A stretch of 64,000 nt of DNA from Devosia sp. SD17-2 (lineage in GTDB: Bacteria > Pseudomonadota > Alphaproteobacteria > Rhizobiales > Devosiaceae). This document shows, piece after piece, positions 55,114 through 64,000 of this stretch. Each line of letters begins with the position of its first letter. Position 1 is the first letter of the stretch. The notes beneath the pieces are model-generated. The model did no database searches, was not told where the DNA came from, and worked only from the letters and a program-made list of their open reading frames with translations. The DNA lies in NCBI RefSeq assembly GCF_029201565.1, contig NZ_CP104002.1:2373001-2437000 (forward strand), read 5' to 3'. Made by a program: the position numbers and the translations under genes.

Positions 55114-57453
55114 TCAGTTCTTTTCGGCAGTTGCCTTGGGCTTCTTAGGCTTGGGCAGCGCTTTGGGCTTGGCGGGACGCGGGGGAACCGCAACCAGCTC
55201 GAGCTTTGCATCGGCACCTTCGCCGACCACAGCCACCGTCACATTGCCGCCATTCACCAGTTCGCCAAACAGCACCTGATCGGCCAGCGGTTTCTTGACG
55301 TGCTCCTGAATCACACGACCAAGAGGCCGTGCGCCCATGCGCTCGTCGTAACCGTGCTCGGCCAGCCAGTCGGCGGCTTCCGGCGTCAGGTTGATCGTGA
55401 CGCCGCGTTCGGCCAGCTGGCCTTCGAGCTGGAGCACGAACTTTTCGACCACGCGTGCCACCACTTCGCGCGGAAGCGGCGCAAAGGAGATGATCGCGTC
55501 GAGACGATTGCGGAACTCGGGCGAGAAGGTGCGGTTGATCGCCTCTTCATCATCCCCCTGCTCGCGCCTCCGGCCAAAGCCGATAGGCGAGCGGGCCAGC
55601 TCTGCAGCACCCACGTTGGACGTCATGATCAGGATGACATTGCGGAAGTCGACCGCCTTGCCATTATGATCGGTCAGCTTGCCGTGATCCATCACCTGCA
55701 ACAGGATGTTGTAGAGATCGGGGTGGGCCTTTTCGATTTCGTCCAGCAGCACCACGCAGTGCGGATGCTGATCAACGCCATCGGTGAGAAGGCCGCCCTG
55801 ATCAAAGCCGACGTAGCCCGGAGGTGCACCGATCAGCCGGCTGATCGTGTGGCGCTCCATATACTCGGACATGTCGAACCGAAGCAGTTCAACGCCGAGC
55901 GTATCGGCGAGCTGTTTTGCGACTTCGGTCTTGCCGACGCCGGTGGGGCCAGTGAACAGGTATGAGCCAATGGGCTTCTCTGGTTCGCGCAAGCCGGCAC
56001 GCGCAAGCTTGATCGCCGAGGACAGCGCCGTGATGGCCTGATCCTGCCCGAACACCACGGTCTTGAGGCTCTGCTCGAGCCCGGACAGCAGCTCGGCATC
56101 GGACTTCGACACCGATTTTGGCGGGATGCGCGCGATCGAGGCGATGGTCGTCTCAATATCCTCGACATCGATGATCTTCTTGCGCTGATCCTCGGGCACC
56201 AGCATCTGGCTGGCGCCTGTTTCGTCGATCACGTCGATTGCCTTGTCGGGCAGCTTGCGATCGTTGATGTAGCGCGCGCTGAGTTCGACGGCCGCCTTGA
56301 GGGCGTCGTCGGTGTACTTGATCTTGTGGAACTCTTCGAAATAGGGACGAAGACCCTTCACGATCTCGATGGCGTCAGGAACAGTCGGCTCGTTCACGTC
56401 GATCTTCTGGAAGCGGCGGACCAGGGCCCGGTCCTTCTCGAAGAACTGGCGATATTCCTTATAGGTGGTCGAGCCGATGCAGCGGATCGCGCCCGAAGCC
56501 AGTGCAGGCTTCAAGAGGTTCGATGCGTCGAGCGCACCACCGGAAGTAGCGCCAGCGCCGATCATGGTGTGGATCTCGTCGATGAAGAGCACCGCATGCG
56601 GCATCTTCTCGAGTTCCTTCATGACGGACTTCAGGCGCTCTTCGAAATCGCCGCGATAGCGGGTGCCGGCAAGCAGCGAACCCATGTCGAGCGAGTAGAT
56701 GACCGCTTCCTTGAGCACCTCGGGCACGTCACCTTCGATGATCTTGCGGGCGAGCCCTTCGGCAATGGCCGTCTTGCCCACGCCGGCGTCACCAACATAA
56801 AGCGGGTTGTTCTTGGAGCGACGGCATAGAACCTGAATGGTGCGGCGCAACTCACTGTCGCGACCAATCAGCGGGTCGATCTTGCCCTGACGGGCCTTCT
56901 CATTGAGGTTGACGCAGAAGTCAGCGAGGGCAGAGCTTTTCTTGCCTTCGGCGCTGCCGTCCTGTGCCCCTTCCCCGTCTTCGGCACCCCGAACCTTGCG
57001 CTCTTCGCTCGGGCCGGACTTGGTGATGCCGTGGGAGATGAAATTCACCGCGTCGAGGCGGCTCATGTCCTGCTGCTCAAGGAAATAGGCAGCATGGCTC
57101 TCGCGCTCGGCAAAGATCGCGACGAGCACATTGGCCCCGGTCACTTCCTCCCGGCCGGACGACTGGACGTGAATAACCGCGCGCTGGATGACGCGCTGGA
57201 ACGCGGCTGTGGGCCGCGCATCCTGGCCGTTTGAGACAATGAGGCTGTCCAGCTCCTCATTGATGAAATCTTCGAGGTCGCTCTTGAGCGCGTCGATGTC
57301 GACATCGCAGCCATTGAGCACGGCGATCGTCTCCCGATCGTCGGTCAAGGCGAGCAACAGGTGCTCGAGCGTGGCGAACTCATGGTTGCGCTCACGGGCC
57401 AGGTTCATTGCCTGGTGCAGGGCCTTCTCGAGTCCGCGCGAAAATGAGGGCAT
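55114..57453 (-). CDS. clpA: ATP-dependent Clp protease ATPase subunit ClpA
   Basis: AAA+ unfoldase that feeds ClpP. 779 residues: an N-terminal Clp_N repeat domain (MPSFSRGLEKALHQAMNLARERNHEFATLEHLLLAL), Walker A GDAGVGKTAIAEGLA in module 1, then FTGPTGVGKTEVAKQLA in module 2, with Walker B VLFIDEIHTMIG and VVLLDEIEKAH. The ClpP-binding loop is near SPIGFGRRREQ. A Lys/Pro-rich tail (PRPAKPKALPKPKKPKATAEKN) extends past the usual end. It is nine bases after clpS. Confidence 0.97.
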   Translation of the reverse strand: MPSFSRGLEKALHQAMNLARERNHEFATLEHLLLALTDDRETIAVLNGCDVDIDALKSDLEDFINEELDSLIVSNGQDARPTAAFQRVIQRAVIHVQSSGREEVTGANVLVAIFAERESHAAYFLEQQDMSRLDAVNFISHGITKSGPSEERKVRGAEDGEGAQDGSAEGKKSSALADFCVNLNEKARQGKIDPLIGRDSELRRTIQVLCRRSKNNPLYVGDAGVGKTAIAEGLARKIIEGDVPEVLKEAVIYSLDMGSLLAGTRYRGDFEERLKSVMKELEKMPHAVLFIDEIHTMIGAGATSGGALDASNLLKPALASGAIRCIGSTTYKEYRQFFEKDRALVRRFQKIDVNEPTVPDAIEIVKGLRPYFEEFHKIKYTDDALKAAVELSARYINDRKLPDKAIDVIDETGASQMLVPEDQRKKIIDVEDIETTIASIARIPPKSVSKSDAELLSGLEQSLKTVVFGQDQAITALSSAIKLARAGLREPEKPIGSYLFTGPTGVGKTEVAKQLADTLGVELLRFDMSEYMERHTISRLIGAPPGYVGFDQGGLLTDGVDQHPHCVVLLDEIEKAHPDLYNILLQVMDHGKLTDHNGKAVDFRNVILIMTSNVGAAELARSPIGFGRRREQGDDEEAINRTFSPEFRNRLDAIISFAPLPREVVARVVEKFVLQLEGQLAERGVTINLTPEAADWLAEHGYDERMGARPLGRVIQEHVKKPLADQVLFGELVNGGNVTVAVVGEGADAKLELVAVPPRPAKPKALPKPKKPKATAEKN

Positions 57454-57462
57454 CTGATGTTC

Positions 57463-57810
57463 CTACTGTTTTTCCATCACGCATTGCAGCGGATGCTGGT
57501 TCTTGCGTGCCGTATCCATGACGCGCGTCACCTTGGTTTCGGCGACCTCGTAAGGATATACGCCGCACTCACCCACCCCCTTTTGATGAACGTGCAGCAT
57601 GATGCGCATGGCGTCTTCGCGTGACTTGTTGAAGACATCCTGAAGCACCAGAACGACGAATTCCATCGGCGTGTAGTCGTCGTTTAGGAGGAGAACCCGG
57701 TAAAGGTTCGGCCTTTTGGTTTTGGGACGCGTCTTGGTCACCGTCCCGGTGTCAAAATTGGGCTTGTCGCCACCGTCGCGGTCGCTGTCATTCTTTTGCG
57801 GACCAGCCAT
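57463..57810 (-). CDS. clpS: ClpS adaptor
   Basis: Delivers N-degron substrates to ClpAP. From [14 protein letters not shown] it is 115 residues; the frame also begins 23 codons earlier. The flexible N-terminus precedes the ClpS core: [27 protein letters not shown], the [22 protein letters not shown] segment that binds hydrophobic N-termini, and the D-T-A-R-K ending. The long acidic and basic N-tail is common in alphaproteobacterial ClpS1. It is divergent from the D,D-carboxypeptidase gene across a 400-base gap. Confidence 0.93.
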   Translation of the reverse strand: MAGPQKNDSDRDGGDKPNFDTGTVTKTRPKTKRPNLYRVLLLNDDYTPMEFVVLVLQDVFNKSREDAMRIMLHVHQKGVGECGVYPYEVAETKVTRVMDTARKNQHPLQCVMEKQ

Positions 57811-57879
57811 GCTTATGGCCACTCCGGCGCTTTCCCCCGAGCGGTGATGCTGCATCGTTTCTGAGGATAGTGAGGTCAT

Positions 57880-58215
57880 GTTGCGTAAAGTCTTTTGGTA
57901 AAAGCGAAGCAGCTGGTGGGACCCATTATGTAGGCAAATTTGGCCGCATGTTAAGGGCCATCAATTCCCGAAAACGTGACTAGCTGAACCAAACTCAATG
58001 CACATTTACCGATGAGGTAAGGCAGCTCGCACGCAGGGTGCCACGAATGTCACAAACTGCAAAATTCGATGGCATTTTACGGAATGGTAACGGCCATCGA
58101 TTAAATTCATTTCAAGGATAGTTTCTGGACGAACACCTCCAGCAACCCCTGCATTATCGAGTTTTTTGTTGCGTACGGGCCACTTGGCCCGATTGAGTAG
58201 AGTTGGAGTACCGGG
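57880..58215. promoter_or_regulatory. Divergent promoter region of clpS and the D,D-carboxypeptidase
   Basis: About 336 bases, AT-richer than the surroundings, with no credible gene. Two loosely similar inverted repeats stand out: TTACC-N5-GGTAA at 58006-58020 and TTAC-N5-GGTAA at 58077-58090. They could be operators for a dimeric regulator or chance. A single TTAA with a poor second half at 57950 is not a convincing CtrA box. Confidence 0.35.
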
Positions 58216-59799
58216 TTGACCTTCCTGGCCAAGACCCCTTGGCGCGCGACGTTCTTCCGCGCCATCGCCGCCTTCGTTCTCGCCCTGGCTGTCGGCCTGT
58301 CGAGTTCGATGCCTGCGCATTCCATCGAAAACCTCCGCAAGTATGCCGGCATCGTCGTCGATGCCAAGACCGGCAAGGTGCTTTACGAGGAAGCGGCCGA
58401 TCAGCGGCGCTATCCCGCGTCCGTTGCGAAGGTCATGACGCTCTATGTGCTCTTCCAGGAGCTGCAGGCGGGCAACCTCACCCTGTCGACCAAGATGACC
58501 GTGTCCAAGCACGCCGCATCCGCGGTTCCGACCAAGCTTGGCCTGCGCGCTGGCTCGACGATCGCAGTCGAAGACGCGATCAAGTCGCTGGTGACCCTTT
58601 CGGCCAATGACATGGCCCGCGTGATCGCCGAACATATTTCAGGCAGCGAGAGCAAATTCGCCGAGCGCATGACCGCGACCGCCCGTGCCATGGGCATGCG
58701 CAGCACCACCTACCGCAACGCTTCGGGTCTTCCCGATGGCGGCCAGGTGACCACGGTGCGCGACCAGGCGATCCTCGGCATCGCGATCTTCCAGCACTTC
58801 CCGCAGTACTATGAATTCTTCCAGACCACGGCCTTCCGTTATAACGGCAAGACCTATGGCAACCACAACCGGGTGCTCGGCTACATGGGCGCTGTCGACG
58901 GCATCAAGACCGGCTACATCAACGCTGCCGGCTCGAACCTGCTAACCGCTGCCCGCAAGGACAACCGTCACATCGTGATCGTGGCTTTTGGCTTCAACTC
59001 GGCCGGCGCCCGTGACGAGAAGGTCCGCCAGCTGGTCTCGTCCTATCTGACCAAGGGTCGTCGCGGCGACTATCAGCGCACCGCCATGGTCCCCGTCCCT
59101 GGCCGCCACGGCAATGTGCAGGTCGCAATTGCCCAGCCCACCAAGCCGGTGTTTGCAATGCCCATGCCGCTGCCTGGCTTCCGCCTTGCCGAACTGGTTG
59201 CCCGTAACGGCGCCCAGCCACAGCAGCAGCAACAGCAGCCCGTCGCAGTTGCAAGCGCAGCAGCGCCGGCGCCGGTCCCGGTCCCTCAGGCCGCGCCTGC
59301 TGACCTTGGCCTCCAGCCTGCCGTCCAGGCCGCAGCGATCCTCGCTGCGCCGACCCAGGCGCCAACCCCGGCCTATCCCAGCAATGACATCATTGGTGCC
59401 TGGCTGAGCGAAACCTATAACCTCGGAGCTCCTCCGGCCGCACTCGGCCAGACCGCACCGTCCGCGCCACTCGCTCCGGCAGGCAATGTCGGCGGGTCCG
59501 ATCAGCCGGTTGATCTTCTGACCAGCGGCTCCGTACAGACGGCATCTGCCCCTGTTGGCGGCTGGATCGTGCAGATCGGCGCCGGCCCGTCCGAAGCCAG
59601 TGCCCGTGCCATGCTGTCGGATGCTGCCGGCAAGGTTGGCGGTCTTGGCGACTTCCGCTCCTATGTCGAGCGTTTCGAGAAGAACGGTCAGACCTTCTAC
59701 CGTGCCCGTTTCGTCGGTTTCGGCGACCGCACCGATGCGACGGCGATGTGCAATCGTCTCAAGGAACAGAGCCTGGCGTGCCTCGCCATGCAGGGCTGA
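58216..59799 (+). CDS. dacF: D-alanyl-D-alanine carboxypeptidase with SPOR domain
   Basis: A penicillin-binding protein that trims peptidoglycan side chains. 527 residues from a TTG with GGAG seven bases upstream. A signal peptide occupies residues 1-36 (VLALAVGLSSSMPAHS). The peptidase S11 domain has S69-x2-K72, S129-A-N131 and K231-T-G. A long Gln/Ala/Pro linker follows from about residue 325 (QPQQQQQQPVAVA). The last 75 residues form a SPOR domain (GGWIVQIGAGPSEASARAMLSDAAG...FYRARFVGF), which binds denuded glycan at the septum. It is thus targeted to division sites. No C-terminal amphipathic anchor is seen. Confidence 0.93.
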   Translation: MTFLAKTPWRATFFRAIAAFVLALAVGLSSSMPAHSIENLRKYAGIVVDAKTGKVLYEEAADQRRYPASVAKVMTLYVLFQELQAGNLTLSTKMTVSKHAASAVPTKLGLRAGSTIAVEDAIKSLVTLSANDMARVIAEHISGSESKFAERMTATARAMGMRSTTYRNASGLPDGGQVTTVRDQAILGIAIFQHFPQYYEFFQTTAFRYNGKTYGNHNRVLGYMGAVDGIKTGYINAAGSNLLTAARKDNRHIVIVAFGFNSAGARDEKVRQLVSSYLTKGRRGDYQRTAMVPVPGRHGNVQVAIAQPTKPVFAMPMPLPGFRLAELVARNGAQPQQQQQQPVAVASAAAPAPVPVPQAAPADLGLQPAVQAAAILAAPTQAPTPAYPSNDIIGAWLSETYNLGAPPAALGQTAPSAPLAPAGNVGGSDQPVDLLTSGSVQTASAPVGGWIVQIGAGPSEASARAMLSDAAGKVGGLGDFRSYVERFEKNGQTFYRARFVGFGDRTDATAMCNRLKEQSLACLAMQG

Positions 59800-59876
59800 A
59801 CAGCCCAGTGGGGTGGCGGACAGCTGCCGCCCCGATCATAAGAATGCAGTTTGGTGCTTGTGTCTGGAGTAGCCCA

Positions 59877-60152
59877 ATGAGCGAACGTAATGCCCTGATC
59901 GAACTGGCGAGTTTCATCGGCCGCTCGCCCCTCGCCTCCCCCGATATGCGCGTGCGCAACAAGGCACTGTCGGGCATGACTGACCGTATCCTGCCCAAGC
60001 AGCGCCGCTCGGTTGGCGATCTGCTCAATGTGGTGATGACGCTCTCCGCCCGTACCCGCCGCATGGTCCAGGAACCGGTCAATGTCGAGATCGACGTCTT
60101 CGCCCCGGGCGGCAAGCGCGCCCTGCGGATGTTCTTCGGCGACAGCGTCTGA
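59877..60152 (+). CDS. Conserved hypothetical, 91 residues
   Basis: I do not recognise a family. MSERNALIELASFIGRSPLASPDMRVRNKALSGM begins with GGAG upstream. The protein is basic, without cysteine, signal peptide or membrane helix. The KALSGMTDRILPKQRRSVGDLLNVVMTLSARTRRMVQEPVNVEIDVF segment looks like two helices followed by strands. It lies 77 bases after the carboxypeptidase and before a strong terminator, so it is likely in the same transcript. Confidence 0.65.
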   Translation: MSERNALIELASFIGRSPLASPDMRVRNKALSGMTDRILPKQRRSVGDLLNVVMTLSARTRRMVQEPVNVEIDVFAPGGKRALRMFFGDSV

Positions 60153-60174
60153 ACCCAGAAGCTGATTTCACAAA

Positions 60175-60210
60175 CAAAAAAATCCCCGCGCGAGCGGGGA
60201 TTTTTGTTTC
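60175..60210. terminator. Bidirectional rho-independent terminator
   Basis: AATCCCCGC / GCGGGGATT with a GCGA loop, flanked by an A-run on the left and a T-run on the right. It can stop transcription of the hypothetical gene on the plus strand and the MATE gene on the minus strand. Confidence 0.9.
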
Positions 60211-60250
60211 TTGCTGAGGCGTCCGGTCGACTTAACAGGACATGCCGCTG

Positions 60251-61609
60251 TCAGACCAGGGCGACGATCTTCTTCTTCTTCCACACGAACTGATACCAGG
60301 CAGCCTGCAGGACCAGCATAGCGGTGAAGCTGGCCGCATAGGCGACCCAGATGCCGGTGAGCCCGAGGCTGGTCTGGCTCAACCAGACTGCGCCTGGCAA
60401 CTCGATCAGCAGGATGCAGGCGAGCGAGAGCAGCATCGGGGCGTAGACGGTGCCGCTGGCGCGCATGATCCCCGAAAACACCACGCTCCAACCGAAGCAG
60501 AGGATACTCCAGAGGACCACGTGCAACAGGGTTTCGGTCAGTTCGATGACCTCAGGATCCGTGATGAACAGGGCCACCACATGTTGGCTGAACAGATAAG
60601 CCAGTACGATCAAGCCGCCGGTGATGATGAGGTTGAGGACCAGAGCGGTGCGCGTGATGGCGCCCAGTTGATCCAGCTTCCGCGCGCCAATTGCCTGAGC
60701 AGCGAAAATCGAGGCGGCGATGCCGATCGACATTGCCGGAAACTGCACGTAGCTCATCACCTGCCCCAGCGCCCCATAGGCCGCCGTGGCGTTAGAGCCG
60801 AAGCGGTTGACCAGCCCAACCACGACAATACCGGCGATCGATGAGATGACCATCTGCAAGCCAGCCGGAATGCCGAGCTTGAGGATCAGACCGAGCAGTT
60901 TGAGGTCGGGCCGAAGCATGGCAGACAGCAGCACATGATCCGGGGCGAGCGGCATGTTTCGAATGCGCATGTAAAAGAACAGGAATGTCAGCACCGTCAG
61001 GAAGCTCGACACCATCCCCCATGCAGCCGCGTTCACGCCCAGTTGCGGCAACCCAAACCATCCCAGGATCAGTGCCGGCGTCACCAGCAGGCTGACGACC
61101 ATGGAAAGGATCAGCGAGAATAGCGGCGTCACCGTATCTCCCACACCGCGGAGGACGGAAGTCACCACCAGAAACAGGAAGAAAAACGGCATGGCGATGA
61201 GAACGATCCGGGCATAGCCGACCGCCATCTCGATGATATTGTCCGGCGCACCCAGCACAGTCATGATCTGTTCGGTCCAGATGCCACCGACGATGGCCAC
61301 CACAACACCCAGGGCGAGGGCGGCGGTGAGCGTGGTTCCGGTTACCTGTTTGACCTTGTCGATGTTCCTGGCGCCCCAGGCCTGCCCGATGAGGACGGTT
61401 GAGCCGGCCGAAAGTCCGATGATGAAGCTCATCAGAAAGAACATGATGGGAAAGAACGTTGCGGTGGCCGCAAGGGCCTCCACACCGATCATTTGCCCCA
61501 CGTAAATCGAGTTCACTGTCCCTGAAAGGGCCTGAAGGATATTGGCCGCCATAAGGGGCAAGAGAAAGAAGCTGAACCGCATCCAGAGCGGTCTAGTCGT
61601 CGGCTGCAT
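60251..61609 (-). CDS. MATE-family efflux transporter
   Basis: 452 residues, twelve predicted helices, H+ or Na+ driven multidrug exporter. The start MQPTTRPLWMRFSFFLLPLMAANILQ has GGAGA upstream. Conserved stretches are LSGTVNSIYVGQMIGVEALAA, IGQAWGARNIDKVKQVTG and its repeat AAQAIGARKLDQLGAITRTAL. Substrate unknown. It is divergent from the tRNA-Leu gene, with about 270 bases between. Confidence 0.92.
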   Translation of the reverse strand: MQPTTRPLWMRFSFFLLPLMAANILQALSGTVNSIYVGQMIGVEALAATATFFPIMFFLMSFIIGLSAGSTVLIGQAWGARNIDKVKQVTGTTLTAALALGVVVAIVGGIWTEQIMTVLGAPDNIIEMAVGYARIVLIAMPFFFLFLVVTSVLRGVGDTVTPLFSLILSMVVSLLVTPALILGWFGLPQLGVNAAAWGMVSSFLTVLTFLFFYMRIRNMPLAPDHVLLSAMLRPDLKLLGLILKLGIPAGLQMVISSIAGIVVVGLVNRFGSNATAAYGALGQVMSYVQFPAMSIGIAASIFAAQAIGARKLDQLGAITRTALVLNLIITGGLIVLAYLFSQHVVALFITDPEVIELTETLLHVVLWSILCFGWSVVFSGIMRASGTVYAPMLLSLACILLIELPGAVWLSQTSLGLTGIWVAYAASFTAMLVLQAAWYQFVWKKKKIVALV

Positions 61610-61881
61610 AGGAATCTCCGCGAAACGCAGTCCTTTTACGGTCGAGGGCGAGCCCCGGATGCCGGGACGGCAAGGACCATTTCGCGGCCTCTTTGAGAGA
61701 GGTTGCCGGCTGGACGGGCGCGGGAGGCAGGGCAAGACCGCAGCGGGTGTTTACGCCTGCCTCATTGCGCCGTCAAATGATGATGGCTCGGCTGCCGCCG
61801 CCGCTCCATCGAGGCTCACGCGGGATAAAGTGCATCGGGATGTTGCGCGCCATCTGGGACTGAGATAGGAACCGTTCTCGT

Positions 61882-61965
61882 GCCCCTCTGGCGGAATGGT
61901 AGACGCAGAGGACTCAAAATCCTCCGCTGCGAGGCGTGCCGGTTCGAGTCCGGCGGGGGGCACCA
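61882..61965 (+). tRNA. tRNA-Leu (anticodon CAA)
   Basis: A complete cloverleaf can be drawn. The acceptor stem is GCCCCTC with GGGGGGC. The D-arm is in TGGCGGAATGGTAGAC. The anticodon stem GAGGA / TCCTC holds loop CTCAAAA, so the anticodon is CAA, decoding UUG. A long variable arm follows (type II, as for Leu). The T-arm is GCCGG-TTCGAGT-CCGGC, and a genome-encoded CCA ends the gene. Its 3' half is a common integrase attachment site, and an integrase gene starts 78 bases downstream. Confidence 0.95.
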
Positions 61966-62042
61966 TTTTCCCTTTCCCCACCTATTTAAGCAACTGATCT
62001 GTCTACAAAACCTGTCACGTGCAGCTTTTGGGGTAGACCAAA

Positions 62043-62984
62043 TTGCAGACCAAATCAGTTCGTTTCGCCTTCCTGAAGGACGGCATCTACTACTTCAGCA
62101 GACGCGTTCCATCTGACCTTCGCGGTCACTATGCGACGGATAGAATTTCATATTCTCTGCGTACAAGGTCAGCCAGAGAAGCCAAAGCAAGTGGGTTGGT
62201 TCACGCGGCCAAATTGGATGAGTTTTGGTTCAAGCTACGGATGAATGACGGGCAAGTCCCGGGTCATCATCGACTACTAATTGATGAGGAACGAAAAAGA
62301 CCGCCTAGCCCAACTCTTGTAGAGGCCAAGGCGCTCTATTTGCGTCTCAAGGGGGTAGGCAGATCAAAGACATTCCACATGGGTGCCGACAGGGCCGTTG
62401 AATACCTGATCAAATCGTCAGGAAACAAACCTCTGCTCGCATACACAAAGTCGGATGCCACTACCTTCCGGGATGCCTTGTACGATCGCAAACTTGGCAC
62501 CAGTAGCGTTGAGCGCGTAATGTCAACAATCAAGGCAATTTTTGCTTTTGTATTAAGTGAGTCAGGCATCACGGCCCCGAACCCATTTTCTGGGGTGTAC
62601 CTCAAGCGGACGGCAAAGAGTTCGGATCGAAAACCGCTTCCCCCGTCTGTCCTGCAGAGGATTCAAGCGCAATGTCACGAGATTGATGACGACATTCGGT
62701 GGCTTATTGCGTTGATAAGCGACACAGGTATGAGACTGGCAGAAGCTGCCGGGTTGGCAGTGTCTGATCTCATATTGAACGATCCCATTCCTCACGTTGT
62801 CATAACGCCGCACACTTGGCGCTCCCTTAAGACAGAGGCTAGCGCGCGCAAGGTTCCGCTTGTCGGGCATGCCCTTTGGGCGGCAAAGCGAATTGCGGAG
62901 TCGGAGACTACTGGGATGGCGTTTCCCCGCTACAACCGGTCAACGCGTACTAACGGATCGTGCCCCACTGCGTGGTGTAACTGA
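62043..62984 (+). pseudogene. Tyrosine integrase, C-terminus lost
   Basis: 313 codons of a site-specific recombinase. The N-terminus MQTKSVRFAFLKDGIYYFSRRVPSDLRGHY is the DUF6538 type of tRNA-associated integrases. A SAM-like core-binding domain (residues about 90-185) follows. The catalytic domain starts with the first Arg in DTGMRLAEAAGL and the beta-hairpin Lys in SARKVPL. The HxxR, GH and final Tyr motifs are absent: after about residue 300 the protein changes to NGSCPTAWCN and stops. The break coincides with the edge of an IS256-type element. Codons are AT-richer than the neighbourhood, a sign of transfer. It cannot be catalytically active. Confidence 0.85.
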
Positions 62985-64000
62985 GGCTTGGCCTCCACGC
63001 ATATCCGGCTTGGCCGGGCTGGTCAGCGTGCGGGAACTGCCGGCAAGCTGACGAGGGGATCATCGCTCAACGGGGCGACGGATTCCAGCGTCATATATCT
63101 CGCCCGCTGAACCGCCCATTCATCGTTCTGTTCGAGCAGGATAGCGCCGACGAGGCGGATGATTGCGTCCTCGTTGGGGAAGATGCCCACGACCTCGGTC
63201 CGGCGCTTCACCTCGCCATTCACCCGTTCAATCGGGTTGTTGCTGTGCAACTTGGCCCGATGCTCCTTGGGGAAGCTCATGTAGGCGAGGACGTCGTGCT
63301 CGGCCTCATCCATGATGGTGGCAAGCTTGGGCACGCGAGGGCGGATTTGGTCGGCAACGGCGCGCCACTGGGTGCTGGCCGCCTCCGGCGTCTCCTGGGC
63401 GAAGGCCGTGGCGATAAAGGCACTGGCCACGCGGCGACCGCTCTTGCCGGCATGGGCGAGGACGTTACGCATGAAGTGAACGCGGCAGCGCTGCCATGTG
63501 GCGCAAAGCACCTTGGTGACGGCGGCCTTGATGCCCTCATGGGCATCGGAGATCACCAGCTTCACGCCTCGCAGGCCGCGGCGGGTCAGCTTGCGCAGAA
63601 ACTCGGTCCAGATCGCCTCGGCTTCCGAGGTGCCGATCTCCATGCCCAACACCTCGCGCCGGCCATCGGCATTGACGCCCACGGCCATGATGGCGGCCAC
63701 CGAGACGATGCGGCCGCCCCGGCGCACTTTGAGGTAGGTGGCGTCGATCCACAGGTAGGGCCAGTCGCCCTCGATCGGCCGCTCAAGGAAAGCCTTCACC
63801 CGACCATCGATCTCCTCGCACAGGCGGCTGACCTGGCTCTTTGAGATGCCGCTCATGCCCATGGCTTTGACCAGGTCGTCCACCGACCGGGTCGAGATGC
63901 CTTGGATATACGCCTCCTGGATCACCGCCGTCAGCGCCTTCTCGGCCAGCCGCCGAGGTTCCAGAAAGCCAGGGAAGTAGCTGCCCTTGCGAAGCTTGGG
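62955..64000 (-). mobile_element. IS256-family insertion sequence, runs off the right edge
   Basis: Defined by the transposase and by the point at which integrase homology ends (about 62955). The other end, the terminal inverted repeat and any target duplication are outside the window, so the left boundary is approximate to about 20 bases. Confidence 0.6.
63023..64000 (-). CDS. IS256-family transposase, N-terminus outside window
   Basis: The last about 325 residues of a mutator-type transposase are visible and in frame to the window edge ([16 protein letters not shown]...). The DDE catalytic residues fit: D in [11 protein letters not shown] in LVISDAHEG and E in [14 protein letters not shown]. 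The CxxH-type [12 protein letters not shown] is also typical. The family moves by cut-and-paste through a circle. The coding region looks intact as far as it can be seen. It is inserted into, or adjacent to, the integrase remnant. Confidence 0.93.
   Translation of the reverse strand, partial: PKLRKGSYFPGFLEPRRLAEKALTAVIQEAYIQGISTRSVDDLVKAMGMSGISKSQVSRLCEEIDGRVKAFLERPIEGDWPYLWIDATYLKVRRGGRIVSVAAIMAVGVNADGRREVLGMEIGTSEAEAIWTEFLRKLTRRGLRGVKLVISDAHEGIKAAVTKVLCATWQRCRVHFMRNVLAHAGKSGRRVASAFIATAFAQETPEAASTQWRAVADQIRPRVPKLATIMDEAEHDVLAYMSFPKEHRAKLHSNNPIERVNGEVKRRTEVVGIFPNEDAIIRLVGAILLEQNDEWAVQRARYMTLESVAPLSDDPLVSLPAVPAR

Noticed and set aside
54931..55965. A 344-codon plus-strand frame starting in the DUF2798-clpA gap
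   Set aside because: Two thirds lie antisense to clpA and the visible part has no family features.
57945..57962. Possible CtrA box upstream of clpS
   Set aside because: TTAA is followed seven bases later by CAAT, not TTAA.
62966..63022. Terminal inverted repeat of the IS256
   Set aside because: Without the other end, which is outside the window, no repeat can be verified.

Overview
The window is chromosomal DNA from an alphaproteobacterium of the order Hyphomicrobiales. Protein sequences and gene order look most like Devosia or a close relative (inference; no species is claimed). Supporting signs are high GC, dense operons with ATGA overlaps, a lipoyl domain on the pyruvate dehydrogenase E1-beta, DivK-PleD next to rpmG, HdaA next to ppk/ppx, the pyrB-pyrC-plsY-dprA-topA-rnr order, and a TTAA-N7-TTAA CtrA-type box.

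Layout. Positions 1-9.7 kb, all on the minus strand, carry central carbon metabolism: lpdA (cut by the window edge), an SGNH esterase, pdhC, pdhB, a small membrane protein, pdhA, an FtsB-like divisome protein, prs, a Dabb-domain protein and a malic enzyme. Positions 9.8-20.3 kb hold a CSS/EAL cyclic-di-GMP phosphodiesterase, aspS, rnd, and the overlapping perM-hdaA-ppk-ppx set. Positions 20.4-31.6 kb hold purMN, a DMT exporter, small proline-rich proteins, the scattered gatB / gatA-x-y-gatC genes of the tRNA amidotransferase, chorismate mutase and a YjhX/TopAI-like protein. Positions 31.7-45 kb are ruvX-pyrB-pyrC', then a DUF1993 gene and an IS110 insertion, then plsY-dprA-topA, a dipeptidase, rnr and a DUF983 protein. 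Positions 45-54.8 kb hold rpmG, pleD, divK, dinB, ridA, a GDPD, a FemAB-like acyltransferase, a desaturase-SDR fusion, a HIT protein and a DUF1275 protein. Positions 55-61.7 kb hold clpA-clpS, a D,D-carboxypeptidase with a SPOR domain, and a MATE exporter. The last 2 kb are a tRNA-Leu(CAA), a truncated tyrosine integrase and an IS256-family transposase: the edge of an integrated element.

Most of the window is conserved housekeeping DNA. The standout is the IS110 element (about 35116-36256). It sits exactly in the loop of a REP-like palindrome whose intact sibling lies at 27693-27720. Its 5' non-coding end folds like a bridge RNA. All four expected guide segments can be read by eye in the right order, pairing with the observed target halves and with the element's own two ends. 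Their pairing includes a CT core, except that the left donor guide stops just short of it.

Other notable points are a CtrA-type box in front of the EAL gene, a PyrC homologue without its metal-binding HxH, an MBL-like protein without metal ligands, and a conserved-looking two-helix membrane protein inside the pdh operon.
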